Below, one piece after another: positions 15,794 through 24,730 of a DNA stretch of 49,253 bases (positions are counted from its first letter, which is position 1; each line of letters opens with the position of its first letter). Origin of the DNA: Lysobacter_C sp966210725 (GTDB lineage Bacteria > Pseudomonadota > Gammaproteobacteria > Xanthomonadales > Xanthomonadaceae); NCBI GenBank assembly GCA_966210725.1, contig CBIHLN010000012.1, positions 1-49,253 on the forward strand, written 5' to 3'. A model generated the notes under the pieces. It ran no database searches. It was not told the DNA's origin and was given only the letters and a program-made list of their open reading frames with translations. The translations under genes and the position numbers were made by a program.

Positions 15794-17032
15794 ATGTCGA
15801 AGCGTCGCGTCGTCGTCACCGGTCTGGGCATCGTGTCACCGCTGGGCAATGACCTGGCCACCAGTTGGGACGGCATCGTCAACGGCCGGTCCGGCATCGG
15901 TCCGATCACCCATTTCGACCCCTCGGCGTTCACCACGCGCATCGCCGGTGAAGTCCGCGACTTCGACATCGGCAAGTGGGTGTCGCCCAAGGACGCCCGC
16001 AAGATGGAAGAGTTCATCCATTACGGCGTGGCCGCTTCGCTGATGGCGATGGAGGACGCCGGCCTGACCGTGGACGACTCCAATGCCGAGCGCATCGGTG
16101 CGCTGATCGGCTCGGGCATCGGCGGCCTGCTGGGTATCGAGGAGCAGACGATCAAGTTCCACGAAGGCGGTCCGCGCAAGATCTCGCCGTTCTACGTGCC
16201 CAGCACCATCATCAACATGCTGCCCGGCCAGGTCTCGCTGCTGACCGGCATCAAGGGGCCCAACTTCTCGGCCGTGTCGGCGTGCGCCACGTCCAACCAC
16301 TCCATCGGCATGGCGATGCGGATGATCCAGTACGGCGATGCCGACGTGATGATCGCCGGCGGTGCCGAGCGCGGTTCGTCGCCGACGTCGGTGGGCGGCT
16401 TCTGCGCGATGAAGGCCATGTCCACCCGCAACGACGACCCGACCCGCGCCAGCCGGCCCTGGGACAAGGACCGCGACGGCTTCGTGCTGGGCGACGGCGC
16501 AGGCATCCTGGTGCTGGAGGAGTACGAGTACGCCAAGGCCCGCGGCGCGCGCATCTACTGCGAGCTGGCCGGCTTCGGCGCCAGTTCCGATGCGTTCCAC
16601 ATGACCGCGCCGAGCGAGGACGGCGAAGGCCCGGCCCGCTGCATGGTCGCGGCGCTCAAGGATGCCGGCGTGGGCGTCGACGCCGTCGGCTATCTCAACG
16701 CGCACGGCACCTCCACGCCGCTGGGCGACGTGGCCGAGACGCGGGCGATCAAGCGCGCGTTGGGTGACCACGCCTACAAGACGATGGTCAGCTCCACCAA
16801 GTCGATGACGGGCCACCTGCTGGGTGCGGCCGGTGGCGCCGAGGCGATCTTCTCGGTGATGGCGCTGCACGAAGGCATCATCCCGCCGACGATCAACCTC
16901 GAAGCGCCCGGCGAGGGCTGCGACCTGGACTACGTGCCCAACGAAGCCCGCCAGGCCAAGGTCGACGTGGCGGTGTCCAACGGCTTCGGCTTCGGTGGCA
17001 CCAACGGCACGCTGGTGTTCAAGCGGATCTGA
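15794..17032 (+). CDS. fabF: Beta-ketoacyl-ACP synthase II
   Basis: FabF elongates acyl-ACP and performs the palmitoleate to cis-vaccenate step. The 412-residue enzyme shows the nucleophile Cys164 (SACATSNH), His304 (NAHGTSTPLGD), His341 and the KSMTGHLLGAAGG loop. The ATG gives the canonical N-terminus MSKRRVVVTGLG; upstream open sequence is not FabF-like. It lies 218 bases after acpP, beyond a terminator, so it may have its own promoter in 15645-15793; I could not fix boxes there. Confidence 0.97.
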   Translation: MSKRRVVVTGLGIVSPLGNDLATSWDGIVNGRSGIGPITHFDPSAFTTRIAGEVRDFDIGKWVSPKDARKMEEFIHYGVAASLMAMEDAGLTVDDSNAERIGALIGSGIGGLLGIEEQTIKFHEGGPRKISPFYVPSTIINMLPGQVSLLTGIKGPNFSAVSACATSNHSIGMAMRMIQYGDADVMIAGGAERGSSPTSVGGFCAMKAMSTRNDDPTRASRPWDKDRDGFVLGDGAGILVLEEYEYAKARGARIYCELAGFGASSDAFHMTAPSEDGEGPARCMVAALKDAGVGVDAVGYLNAHGTSTPLGDVAETRAIKRALGDHAYKTMVSSTKSMTGHLLGAAGGAEAIFSVMALHEGIIPPTINLEAPGEGCDLDYVPNEARQAKVDVAVSNGFGFGGTNGTLVFKRI

Positions 17033-17063
17033 TCGACCGCCAGCAGCATCCCGATGCAGCCGG

Positions 17064-17094
17064 GCCGGCATGCCGGACGGGCCTGCCGGCATGC
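17064..17094 (+). repeat. Two copies of GCCGGCATGC 21 bases apart upstream of pabB
   Basis: GCCGGCATGC occurs at 17064-17073 and 17085-17094, an offset of 21 bases (about two helical turns). The first copy lies inside the perfect 12-base palindrome CCGGCATGCCGG (17065-17076). The layout could serve as a protein-binding site, but the same 10-mer also occurs inside coding sequence elsewhere (for example at 2598 and 25147), so the significance is uncertain. Confidence 0.4.
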
Positions 17095-17170
17095 TCGAAG
17101 GCGCCGCGATCCATCCTGCCGGTAACCGCTCACGTGTCGGGGCGGCTGCCGGCGCGATGATGAGACCCCC

Positions 17171-18532
17171 ATGCTGCTGACCCGCGCGCTCGCTCCCTCC
17201 ATCGACCTGCTCGACCTGCATCGGCTGGCCCCGCAGCGCTACCCGCTGCTGCTGGAGTCGAGTGCCCACGGCACGGCGCAGGGACGCTGGGACCTGCTTT
17301 TGATGGCGGGCTGCGAGCAGCTCAGTCTGGAACGCGACGGCATCACGCGCGACCAGGACGGCACTGTCGTCGAGGGCGACTTCCTGCACGCCCTGGATGC
17401 CGCGTGGCAGCGCGAGCGCACCGCCCGCGACGAGCCGCGTTGGCCGTTCCGGGGCGGCTGGGCCTTGCTGCTGGGCTACGAGCTGGCCGGGCAGGTCGAA
17501 CCGGTGCTGCAGTTGCCCGACGCGGCCGGTTCTTTGCCGGTAGCCGTCGCCGTCCGCTGCCACGCCGCCCTGCTGCGCGACCATGCCACTGGCGAATGCA
17601 TCGCCGTCGCCGAACCCGGGCACGCACAGCAGCTCGACGCCATCGAGCACGACTGCGCGACCGCGCCACGTGCCATGGCCGAATGGCAAGCGCCTTCGCG
17701 GATCACCGAGGACGACCCCGGGCGCTACCTGTCGGGCGTGCGCCGCGTGCTGGACTACCTGGCGGCGGGCGACGTGTTCCAGACCAACCTGTCGCGTGCC
17801 TGGCTCGCGAGGTTCGAGCGGGTGCTGGAACCGGCGGAGCTGTTCGCGCGGCTGCGGCACAACAACCCGGCGCCCTTCGCGGGCATCTTCGAAACCGCGG
17901 GGGCTGCGGTGGTCAGTGCCTCCCCGGAGCGGCTGGTGTCGGTAAGGGGCGACCTCGTGGAGACCCGTCCCATCGCGGGCACGCGTCCGCGAACGGCGGG
18001 CGACGACGATGTCGCCCGCGTGCAGGAACTGGTCGGCCACCCCAAGGAGCGCGCCGAGCACGTGATGCTGATCGACCTGGAGCGCAACGACCTGGGGCGC
18101 GTATGCGTGCCGGGCAGCGTCGAGGTCGACGAGCTGATGACGGTGGAGAGCTACGCGCACGTCCACCACATTGTCAGCAATGTGCGCGGACGCCTGAAGC
18201 CCGCGGCCACGCCCGGCGACGTGATCCGCGCGACGTTCCCGGGGGGCACGATCACCGGCTGCCCCAAGGTGCGCTGCATGCAGATCATCGCCGAGCTGGA
18301 GGGCACCGGCCGCGGCGCCTACACCGGCGCGATGGGCTGGTTGAACCGCGATGGCGATCTCGACCTCAACATCCTGATCCGCAGCGCGGAGCTGGAGCCG
18401 GCGGGCGAGGGGAGCGTGCTGCGCTTCCGGACGGGGGCGGGGATCGTGGCCGATTCCGACCCGGAGCGCGAACTCGATGAGACGCGCGCCAAGGCCCGCG
18501 GCATGTTGCGCGCGCTGGGTGTGCAGGGGTGA
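17171..18532 (+). CDS. pabB: Aminodeoxychorismate synthase component I (PabB-like chorismate-binding enzyme)
   Basis: The 453-residue protein belongs to the PabB/TrpE family. The C-terminal half carries the chorismate-binding motifs: DVFQTNLSRAW, SPERLVSVRG, ETRPIAGTRPR (residues 264-274), LMTVESYAHVHHIVSNV, and FPGGTITGCPKVRCMQII. Its neighbour pabC (4-base overlap) is the lyase of p-aminobenzoate synthesis, which argues for PabB. However, the motif is PIAGT, as in anthranilate synthase, rather than PIKGT with the lysine nucleophile of E. coli PabB. No glutaminase subunit is adjacent. It lies 138 bases after fabF. Confidence 0.85.
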   Translation: MLLTRALAPSIDLLDLHRLAPQRYPLLLESSAHGTAQGRWDLLLMAGCEQLSLERDGITRDQDGTVVEGDFLHALDAAWQRERTARDEPRWPFRGGWALLLGYELAGQVEPVLQLPDAAGSLPVAVAVRCHAALLRDHATGECIAVAEPGHAQQLDAIEHDCATAPRAMAEWQAPSRITEDDPGRYLSGVRRVLDYLAAGDVFQTNLSRAWLARFERVLEPAELFARLRHNNPAPFAGIFETAGAAVVSASPERLVSVRGDLVETRPIAGTRPRTAGDDDVARVQELVGHPKERAEHVMLIDLERNDLGRVCVPGSVEVDELMTVESYAHVHHIVSNVRGRLKPAATPGDVIRATFPGGTITGCPKVRCMQIIAELEGTGRGAYTGAMGWLNRDGDLDLNILIRSAELEPAGEGSVLRFRTGAGIVADSDPERELDETRAKARGMLRALGVQG

Positions 18533-19362
18533 ACGTGCCGGTGCGGGTGGAGGGCAGGGACGACGGCGCGATCGCGGCCGACGACCGGGGGCTGGCTTAC
18601 GGCGACGGGCTGTTCGAGACGATGCGGGCGCATGCGGGTACGGTGCCGTGGTGGCCCGCGCACTGGCGTCGCCTGCTGCACGGCGCGCAGCGGCTGCGCA
18701 TTCCGGTGCCGGCCGAAGCGGAGGTGGTCCGGCAGGTCTCGACGTTGCTCCAGGGCGGCGAGGGGGTCGTCAAACTGCTGCTCACCCGGGGCGCCGGTGG
18801 CCGTGGCTATGCACCGCCGCCCGCGCCCGCGCCGACCTGCATCGTGTCGCACCACCCCGTGCCTGTGGCCACGCCGGGTGGACTCACGTTGCGCTGGTGT
18901 GACACCCGTCTGGCGGAGCAGCCGGCGCTGGCTGGCATCAAGCACTGCAACCGGTTGGAGCAGGTACTGGCCCGTTTGGAATGGACGGCCCCCGGTGGCC
19001 AGATGCCGGACGCGCATGACGGCCTGATGCGCTCGACCTCCGGCGACGTGGTGTGCGCTACGGCGGGCAACGTCTTCGCGTTGATTGATGGCCAGTGGCG
19101 CACGCCGCCGGTCGACCGCTGCGGCGTTGCGGGCGTCTGCCGCGAATGGGCGCTGGCACGGCTCGATGCGCGCATCGGGATCCTTTCGCCGCAGGAGGTT
19201 GAGACGGCCGACGCGGTTTTCCTGTGCAATGCGGTGCGGGGTATCCTGCCGGTCGCCCGGCTCGGCGATCGCACGTGGTTGCCACACCCCCGTGTGGTGG
19301 ACGCTTGCCGCGCCCTTGCCCTCGACCATCCCGCATTTGCCGCGCCCCCGGAGACGCCGTGA
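18529..19362 (+). CDS. pabC: Aminodeoxychorismate lyase
   Basis: PabC cleaves aminodeoxychorismate to p-aminobenzoate and pyruvate for folate synthesis. The 277-residue class IV PLP enzyme shows the N-terminal motif DDRGLAYGDGLFETM, the PLP lysine Lys138 in AGIKHCNRLEQ, and a TAGNVFALIDG segment for cofactor binding. The start is GTG within GTGA, overlapping the pabB stop by 4 bases. The order fabF-pabC-mltG-tmk-holB matches E. coli; pabB is inserted ahead. Confidence 0.94.
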   Translation: MNVPVRVEGRDDGAIAADDRGLAYGDGLFETMRAHAGTVPWWPAHWRRLLHGAQRLRIPVPAEAEVVRQVSTLLQGGEGVVKLLLTRGAGGRGYAPPPAPAPTCIVSHHPVPVATPGGLTLRWCDTRLAEQPALAGIKHCNRLEQVLARLEWTAPGGQMPDAHDGLMRSTSGDVVCATAGNVFALIDGQWRTPPVDRCGVAGVCREWALARLDARIGILSPQEVETADAVFLCNAVRGILPVARLGDRTWLPHPRVVDACRALALDHPAFAAPPETP

Positions 19363-20429
19363 CCCGACCCCGCAAGCGCCGTTTCGGCTTCGTGTTCCTG
19401 CTGTTGCTGGTGGCCGCCGCGGCGGCCGCCTTCGTGTTGTGGCAGCGGTATGCCGGATTTGCCGACGCGCCGATCTCGGGCTTCGAAGACGGCGCCAGCG
19501 TGGTGGTGCAGTCGGGCGACTCGCTGCCGGTGGTCGTGCGCAAACTGCGCGAGGCCGGCGTCACGACGGGCGAGGAGATCGAATGGCGTGTGCTGGCACG
19601 CGAGCTGGGTGCCGACTCCAGCCTGCACGTGGGCGAGTACGCGCTGGCAGCGGGCACCACTCCGCGCGAGCTGCTGACGGCCATGCGCGAAGGCCGGGTG
19701 ATCCACCACCGGTTCACCATCGTCGAAGGCTGGAACATCCGCGAGCTGCGTGCCGCGCTCGCCAAAGCCGCGCCGCTGGAGCAGGGGAGCGCGGCCCTCG
19801 ATGACGCCGCGCTGATGGCCAAACTCGGTCATGCCGGCCAGCACCCGGAAGGCCGCTTCCTGCCCGAGACCTACCTGTACACGCGTGGCGACAGCGACCT
19901 GGACGTGCTGGCCCGCGCCCACGCGGCGATGGCCCAGGCACTGGCATCGGCTTGGGAAGCGCGGACGGACGACAGCGTCCTCAAGACGCCCGACGAAATG
20001 CTGACCCTGGCCTCGATCGTCGAGAAGGAAACCGGTATCGCGGAAGAGCGGCCGCAGATTGCCGGCGTGTTCGAGCGCCGCCTGCGCATCGGCATGCGCC
20101 TGCAGACCGACCCCACCGTGATCTACGGCATCGGTCCGGGGTACGACGGCAACATCCGCCGTCGCGACCTGGAAACGGACACGCCCTACAACACCTATAC
20201 CCGCGACGGCCTCCCGCCCACGCCCATTGCCATGCCGGGTGTCGATGCGTTGGCAGCGGTCGCCGACCCGGCCGATGGCGATGCGCTGTATTTCGTTGCG
20301 GTGGGCGACGGCAGCGGGCGCCACGTGTTTTCCAGTTCGCTGGCCGAACACAACGCCGCCGTCTCGCGCTACGTGCGGCGCTACCGCGAGGCGCAGCGCG
20401 CGCCGCAGGCCCCCCGGGAAACGCAGTGA
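19359..20429 (+). CDS. mltG: Endolytic murein transglycosylase MltG
   Basis: MltG cuts nascent peptidoglycan strands and acts as a terminator of glycan polymerisation. The 356-residue protein has an N-terminal membrane helix (about residues 10-28), a LysM-like region, and the YceG domain with EGRFLPETY, SIVEKETG (221-226 holds the conserved glutamates), RLQTDPTVIYG and YNTYTRDGLPPTPI. The start is GTG at 19359, overlapping the pabC stop as GTGA; the open frame extends further upstream inside pabC but without the MltG pattern. Confidence 0.95.
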   Translation: MTRPRKRRFGFVFLLLLVAAAAAAFVLWQRYAGFADAPISGFEDGASVVVQSGDSLPVVVRKLREAGVTTGEEIEWRVLARELGADSSLHVGEYALAAGTTPRELLTAMREGRVIHHRFTIVEGWNIRELRAALAKAAPLEQGSAALDDAALMAKLGHAGQHPEGRFLPETYLYTRGDSDLDVLARAHAAMAQALASAWEARTDDSVLKTPDEMLTLASIVEKETGIAEERPQIAGVFERRLRIGMRLQTDPTVIYGIGPGYDGNIRRRDLETDTPYNTYTRDGLPPTPIAMPGVDALAAVADPADGDALYFVAVGDGSGRHVFSSSLAEHNAAVSRYVRRYREAQRAPQAPRETQ

Positions 20430-21064
20430 CATTGGTCCGGCAACCGCGCCTGGTCACGCTCGAGGGCGGCGAGGGCGCCGGCAAGTCCACCGTGCTGGCA
20501 GCGCTGCGCGACACGCTGTCGGCGGCGGGCCACGACGTGGTGAGCACGCGCGAACCCGGCGGCACGCCGCTGGCCGAGCAGATCCGTGACCTCCTGCTCG
20601 ACCCGCGCCATGAACCGCCTGCGCCGGAGACCGAACTGCTGCTGATGTTCGCCGCCCGCGCGCAGCACGTGCGCGAGACCGTGCTGCCCGCGCTCGAGCG
20701 GGGTGCCTGGGTGATCAGCGACCGCTTCACCGACGCCAGTTACGCCTACCAGGGCGGCGCGCGGGGCGGCGACGTGCAGTTCATTGCCGAGCTCGAGCGT
20801 CGCGTGGTGGGCGTCGAGCCCGGCCTGACGCTGCTTCTGGATGTCCCCGTGCAGGTGGGCCTGTCGCGGATGCGCGGGCGCGGCGAAGCCGACCGGATCG
20901 AGTCCGAACGCGAGGACTTCTTCGAACGCGTGCGCACCGCCTACCTTGGACGCGCGCAGGCCCATCCGGAGCGCTTTCGTGTGATCGATGCCTCGCAGCC
21001 GCTGGAGGCGGTGACGGCGGCAGCGGTCCGGCACCTGCGCACGCAACTGGAGCGCGTGCGATGA
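20426..21064 (+). CDS. tmk: Thymidylate kinase
   Basis: Tmk phosphorylates dTMP to dTDP. The 212-residue protein shows the P-loop GGEGAGKST, the DR-containing motif ISDRFTDASYAYQGG, TREPGGTPLAEQIRDLLL and a LID region with RGEADRIE. The start is taken as the GTG at 20426, which forms a GTGA overlap with the mltG stop; a TTG two codons later is an alternative. The next gene, holB, starts within its stop codon. Confidence 0.96.
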   Translation: MTLVRQPRLVTLEGGEGAGKSTVLAALRDTLSAAGHDVVSTREPGGTPLAEQIRDLLLDPRHEPPAPETELLLMFAARAQHVRETVLPALERGAWVISDRFTDASYAYQGGARGGDVQFIAELERRVVGVEPGLTLLLDVPVQVGLSRMRGRGEADRIESEREDFFERVRTAYLGRAQAHPERFRVIDASQPLEAVTAAAVRHLRTQLERVR

Positions 21065-22044
21065 CCCGCGCTGTCCCGGCCCCATGGCAACAGCGCATCC
21101 ACGACCAGGTGGCCGCCGCGTTGGACGCCGGCCGCCTCGGACATGGCCTGCTCTTCTGCGGGCCCGCGCAACTGGGCAAGCGCGCGGTGGCCGAGCGCCT
21201 GGCCGCGCGCCTGCTGTGTGACGCCACCGACACGCCTCGACCCTGTGGTACTTGCCGCGGGTGTCGCCTGCTGGCGTCCGGGGCGCATCCCGATTACCGC
21301 GTGGTGTCGTTCATCCCGACACGGGACGGCGCGAGGCTGCGCTCCGAGATCGTGATCGAGCAGATCCGCCAGCTGTCCGAGCAGATGTCGCTTACACCGC
21401 AGTACGGCGGGGCGCAGGTGGTCATCATCGATCCGGCCGATGCGGTCAACCATGCCGCCTGCAACGCGTTGCTGAAAACACTGGAAGAGCCGGTGCCGGG
21501 GCGCTACCTGTGGCTGGTATGCGCGAACCCGGCACGGCTGCCGGCCACGATCCGGAGCCGCTGCCAGCGTCTGGAGTTCCGGCTGCCGCCTCGCGAAGAG
21601 GCCCTGCAGTGGTTGCAGGCGCAGGGCCATGCCGCCGGCGCCGCTGCGGAGGCGCTGGACGCCGCGCGTGGCCACCCGGGCCAGGCCGATGACTGGCTTC
21701 GCACTGAAGGCATGGCGCTACGCCGGCAGGTCGGGGACGACCTGGATGCGGTGGCGCGGGGTACGCGGACACCGCTGGATACCGCGCAGCGCTGGACCGC
21801 CGACGAACATGCCGCCCTGCGGCTGCGCCATGCGGCCGACCTGGCCGTCGCCCGCGCCGGCGAGCGCTTGACCGACCCGGCGCGGACGCGCAGTCTGGCG
21901 GCCTGGTTCGATCAGGCGAACCGGACCCGCGACCTGTTGCGCACCACGGTGCGCGCGGACCTGGCGGTGGTGGAACTGCTGATGGCCTGGCGCGCCGGCG
22001 CCGCGCGGCCGGACGCGCAGGCGCGCCACGACGGCGCACGGTAA
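21061..22044 (+). CDS. holB: DNA polymerase III subunit delta'
   Basis: Delta' is the rigid stator of the clamp loader that works with the tau subunits encoded by dnaX at 470-2275. The 327-residue protein has a degenerate P-loop (GPAQLGKRA), zinc-type cysteines in PCGTCRGC, LLKTLEEPVPGRYLWLVC, and the arginine-finger motif SRC (TIRSRCQRLEF). The start ATG overlaps the tmk stop as ATGA. The tmk-holB-pilZ order is common in Xanthomonas and Pseudomonas relatives. Confidence 0.95.
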   Translation: MTRAVPAPWQQRIHDQVAAALDAGRLGHGLLFCGPAQLGKRAVAERLAARLLCDATDTPRPCGTCRGCRLLASGAHPDYRVVSFIPTRDGARLRSEIVIEQIRQLSEQMSLTPQYGGAQVVIIDPADAVNHAACNALLKTLEEPVPGRYLWLVCANPARLPATIRSRCQRLEFRLPPREEALQWLQAQGHAAGAAAEALDAARGHPGQADDWLRTEGMALRRQVGDDLDAVARGTRTPLDTAQRWTADEHAALRLRHAADLAVARAGERLTDPARTRSLAAWFDQANRTRDLLRTTVRADLAVVELLMAWRAGAARPDAQARHDGAR

Positions 22045-22066
22045 CGGCGGCAACGGGGAACGCACG

Positions 22067-22423
22067 ATGGCGGCAACAGGCGGGGCACGACAGGGCATCC
22101 TGACCCTGGCGATCAAGGACAAGGCGGCGCTGTACAGCGCCTACATGCCGTACCTCAAGCACGGCGGCATCTTCGTCGCCACGCCCAAGCGCTATTTTCT
22201 CGGCGACGAGGTCTTCCTGCTGCTGACGCTGCCCGAATCCAGCGAGCGCATGCCCGTGGCCGCGAAGGTCGTCTGGGTCACGCCGGTCGGCGCCCAGGGC
22301 AACCGCCCGGCGGGCATCGGCGTTCAGTTCAACGAAAGCGCCGAAGGCGAGGCGGTGAAAGGCAAGATCGAAGCCCTGCTGGCCGGGACGCTGAACTCCG
22401 ACCGCGCCACGCACACGATGTAG
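22067..22423 (+). CDS. pilZ: PilZ domain protein of the type IV pilus type
   Basis: The 118-residue protein has the fold and length of type IV pilus PilZ, including LKHGGIFVATPKRY, LGDEVFLLLTLP, KVVWVTPVG and GIGVQF, and ends in THTM. It lacks the RxxxR and D/NxSxxG motifs needed for cyclic-di-GMP binding. In Xanthomonas the homologue binds PilB and the FimX EAL domain and is needed for twitching; that role is inferred here from family and from its place after holB. A bidirectional terminator follows. Confidence 0.95.
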   Translation: MAATGGARQGILTLAIKDKAALYSAYMPYLKHGGIFVATPKRYFLGDEVFLLLTLPESSERMPVAAKVVWVTPVGAQGNRPAGIGVQFNESAEGEAVKGKIEALLAGTLNSDRATHTM

Positions 22424-22443
22424 TTGCCGCACGCGCCGCGCAG

Positions 22444-22473
22444 AAAAAAGCCCCGCATCCCGCGGGGCTTTTT
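22444..22473. terminator. Bidirectional intrinsic terminator between pilZ and the fadJ-like gene
   Basis: AAAAAA is followed by GCCCCGC, loop ATCCC, GCGGGGC and then TTTTT. The A-run on one side and T-run on the other let it terminate both the plus-strand holB-pilZ transcript and the minus-strand fadJ-like transcript. Confidence 0.95.
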
Positions 22474-22492
22474 CGTGGCGCTACCTGACGCG

Positions 22493-24589
22493 TCAGGCAG
22501 GGGCGTCGGATACGGAGGATGCGCGCAAGCCGGGGTTGTCCCAGCCCGGCCGCGGCGCGAAGCGGTCGCCGTGGTGCGCCTGCAGCTGGGCAAGCTTCTG
22601 CCGCAGCACGTCGACACCCGTTTCGCGGATGTACTGGATCGGGCCGCCACGGAACGGCGCGAACCCGGTGCCGAAGATCACGCCGGCATCCAGCAGGTCG
22701 GCATCCGCGACCACCCCGTCGTGCAGGCACGCCACCGCCTCGTTGAGCAGCGGCAGGATCAGACGGTCCTCCAGGTCGGACGGCGCCTGGTAATCCTTGG
22801 GCAGCTCGGGCTTGACCGCCTTGCCGTTCTCCCACTTGTAAAGGCCTTGGCCATCCTTCTTGCCGCGCTTGCCGGCCTCGGCGCCCCCGGCCAGCGCCTG
22901 CGGCAACGGCAGTCCCAGGAAGGGCGCCAGTTCCTCGCCCACGCCCGCGGCCACATCCAGGCCAACGGTGTCGATCAGCTCGATCGGCCCCATCGGCATG
23001 CCGAAGCGCACCGCCGCCTTGTCGATCGCCGCGCCCGGGATGCCTTCGGAATAGGCGGTAGCCGCCTCCAGCATGTAGGGGAACAGCACGCGGTTGACCA
23101 GGAAGCCCGGCGTCCCCGCCACGGGCACAGGCAGCTTGTCGATCGCCTTGCAGAACGCGGCCAGGCGCTGCTCGGTCGACGGCGCCATCGCATCATGGCG
23201 GATGATCTCCACCAGCGGCATCAGCGCGACCGGGTTGAAGTAGTGCAGGCCGGCGAACTGGGCGGGGCGACGGATGTGCTCGCGCAGCTCGGTCAGCGGG
23301 ATCGACGAGGTATTGGTCGACAGCAGCGCGTCGTCCTTCATCGCGGGCTCGACCTGCGCGTACAGGTCGCGCTTGGCCTGGGCCTGTTCGATGATCGCCT
23401 CGATCACCAGGTCCGCCTGGGCCACGCCTTCGCCGGCGAGGTCACCCTTCAGGCGCGCCGCGACCTGGGGCCGCTTGGCCTCGTCCTTCACCTTCTTCGC
23501 GAACAGCTCGCCGGCGCGCTCCAGTGCCTTGTCGATGAAGCGCTGCTCGCGGTCGGCCAGCGTGACCTCGAAGCCCTTGTAGGCCGACCACGCCGCGATG
23601 TCGCCGCCCATCACGCCGGCGCCGATGACATGCACGTGGGTGATGGCGTGCTCGCCGCTGCCCTGCGCCTTGAGGCGCTCCTGCAGGAAGAACACGCGGA
23701 TCAGGTTGCGCGCCGTTGGCGTGGAGGCCAGTTTCACCACCGCCTTGCGCTCGGCGGCCAGCCGCGACTGGACGCCGCCGCCAGCCCGCGACCAGCTGTT
23801 GATCAGGGCGTAGGGCGCCGGGTAGTGCTCCTTCCGCGCCTTCCGGGCCACCTGCTTGGCCAGCATCGGCGCGAGCAGGCGGCGGGCGGGTAGCGTATTG
23901 GTGACCCAGCCGAGGAACCGCTGCTTGAACGGCCGCTGCGTCCCCTTGAGTGCAAGAGCGGCTGCCGCGTCGACCAGCTGCTCAACCGGCACCACCTTGT
24001 CGACCAGGCCGCTGGCACGCGCCGCCTTGGCGCTCAGGCTGCGGCCGGTCAGCATCATGTCGAACGCGGCCGGCGCGCCGATCAGGCGCGGCAGGCGAAC
24101 GCTGCCGCCCCAGCCAGGGAAGATGCCCAGCTTCACTTCGGGCAGGCCGATGCGGGTGGAGGCGTCATCGCTGGCGACGCGGTACCGGCAGGCCAGCGCC
24201 ATCTCGGTACCGCCGCCCATGCAGAAACCGTGGATCGCGGCGACGGTGGGAACGGGCAGCTCGGCCAGCCGCTGGAACACCTGCTGGCCGCGGTGGATGG
24301 CATCGCCCACCGTGCCCTTCCGGTCGAATTCCTGGAACTCCTTGATATCGGCGCCGGCGACGAAGCCCTTGTCCTTCCCCGAGCGCACCACCAGCGCCTT
24401 GGGCGGATCCAGGGCGATGCGCTCCAGCAGTGCGTCGAGCTCGATCAGCACGTCCTGCGAAAACGTATTGACCGACGCGCCGTCGCGGTCGAACGACAGG
24501 ACCAGCACGCCGTCGGCGCGGGTCTGGGTGTGCCAGTGCCGGGCACGGAGCCCGTCGAAGGCGGGTAGCGCGTCGCGCCCTGCGGTCAT
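22493..24589 (-). CDS. fadJ: Fatty acid oxidation multifunctional protein (enoyl-CoA hydratase / 3-hydroxyacyl-CoA dehydrogenase)
   Basis: The 698-residue protein carries an N-terminal crotonase domain with GFVAGADIKEF (oxyanion hole) and IHGFCMGGGTEMALAC plus IGLPEVKLGIFPGWGG (catalytic glutamates). A dehydrogenase domain begins with the NAD motif VIGAGVMGGDIAA and continues with LHYFNPVALMPLVEI and a C-terminal hydroxyacyl domain (RFGMPMGPIELID). It should hydrate trans-2-enoyl-CoA and oxidise 3-hydroxyacyl-CoA. No thiolase (fadA/fadI) is adjacent, so the FadB/FadJ assignment is by family only. It diverges from rpoE. Confidence 0.9.
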   Translation of the reverse strand: MTAGRDALPAFDGLRARHWHTQTRADGVLVLSFDRDGASVNTFSQDVLIELDALLERIALDPPKALVVRSGKDKGFVAGADIKEFQEFDRKGTVGDAIHRGQQVFQRLAELPVPTVAAIHGFCMGGGTEMALACRYRVASDDASTRIGLPEVKLGIFPGWGGSVRLPRLIGAPAAFDMMLTGRSLSAKAARASGLVDKVVPVEQLVDAAAALALKGTQRPFKQRFLGWVTNTLPARRLLAPMLAKQVARKARKEHYPAPYALINSWSRAGGGVQSRLAAERKAVVKLASTPTARNLIRVFFLQERLKAQGSGEHAITHVHVIGAGVMGGDIAAWSAYKGFEVTLADREQRFIDKALERAGELFAKKVKDEAKRPQVAARLKGDLAGEGVAQADLVIEAIIEQAQAKRDLYAQVEPAMKDDALLSTNTSSIPLTELREHIRRPAQFAGLHYFNPVALMPLVEIIRHDAMAPSTEQRLAAFCKAIDKLPVPVAGTPGFLVNRVLFPYMLEAATAYSEGIPGAAIDKAAVRFGMPMGPIELIDTVGLDVAAGVGEELAPFLGLPLPQALAGGAEAGKRGKKDGQGLYKWENGKAVKPELPKDYQAPSDLEDRLILPLLNEAVACLHDGVVADADLLDAGVIFGTGFAPFRGGPIQYIRETGVDVLRQKLAQLQAHHGDRFAPRPGWDNPGLRASSVSDAPA

Positions 24590-24730
24590 CGCGGCACCAT
24601 CCGTTCACGTATGGGGAGGGCCGCTATCATCCCGGCGTTGTTTCGACCGCGTCAAATCGGTGCAAAGGGCTGCAGGATGTTGCGGTCCGGCCCGCGCGAC
24701 CCCACGTGTTCAGCCAGAGCCCGCGGGTTT

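Noticed and set aside
15836..18169. Minus-strand open frame of 777 codons opposite fabF and pabB
   Set aside because: It spans two certain genes and an intergenic gap and shows no domain or ribosome site.
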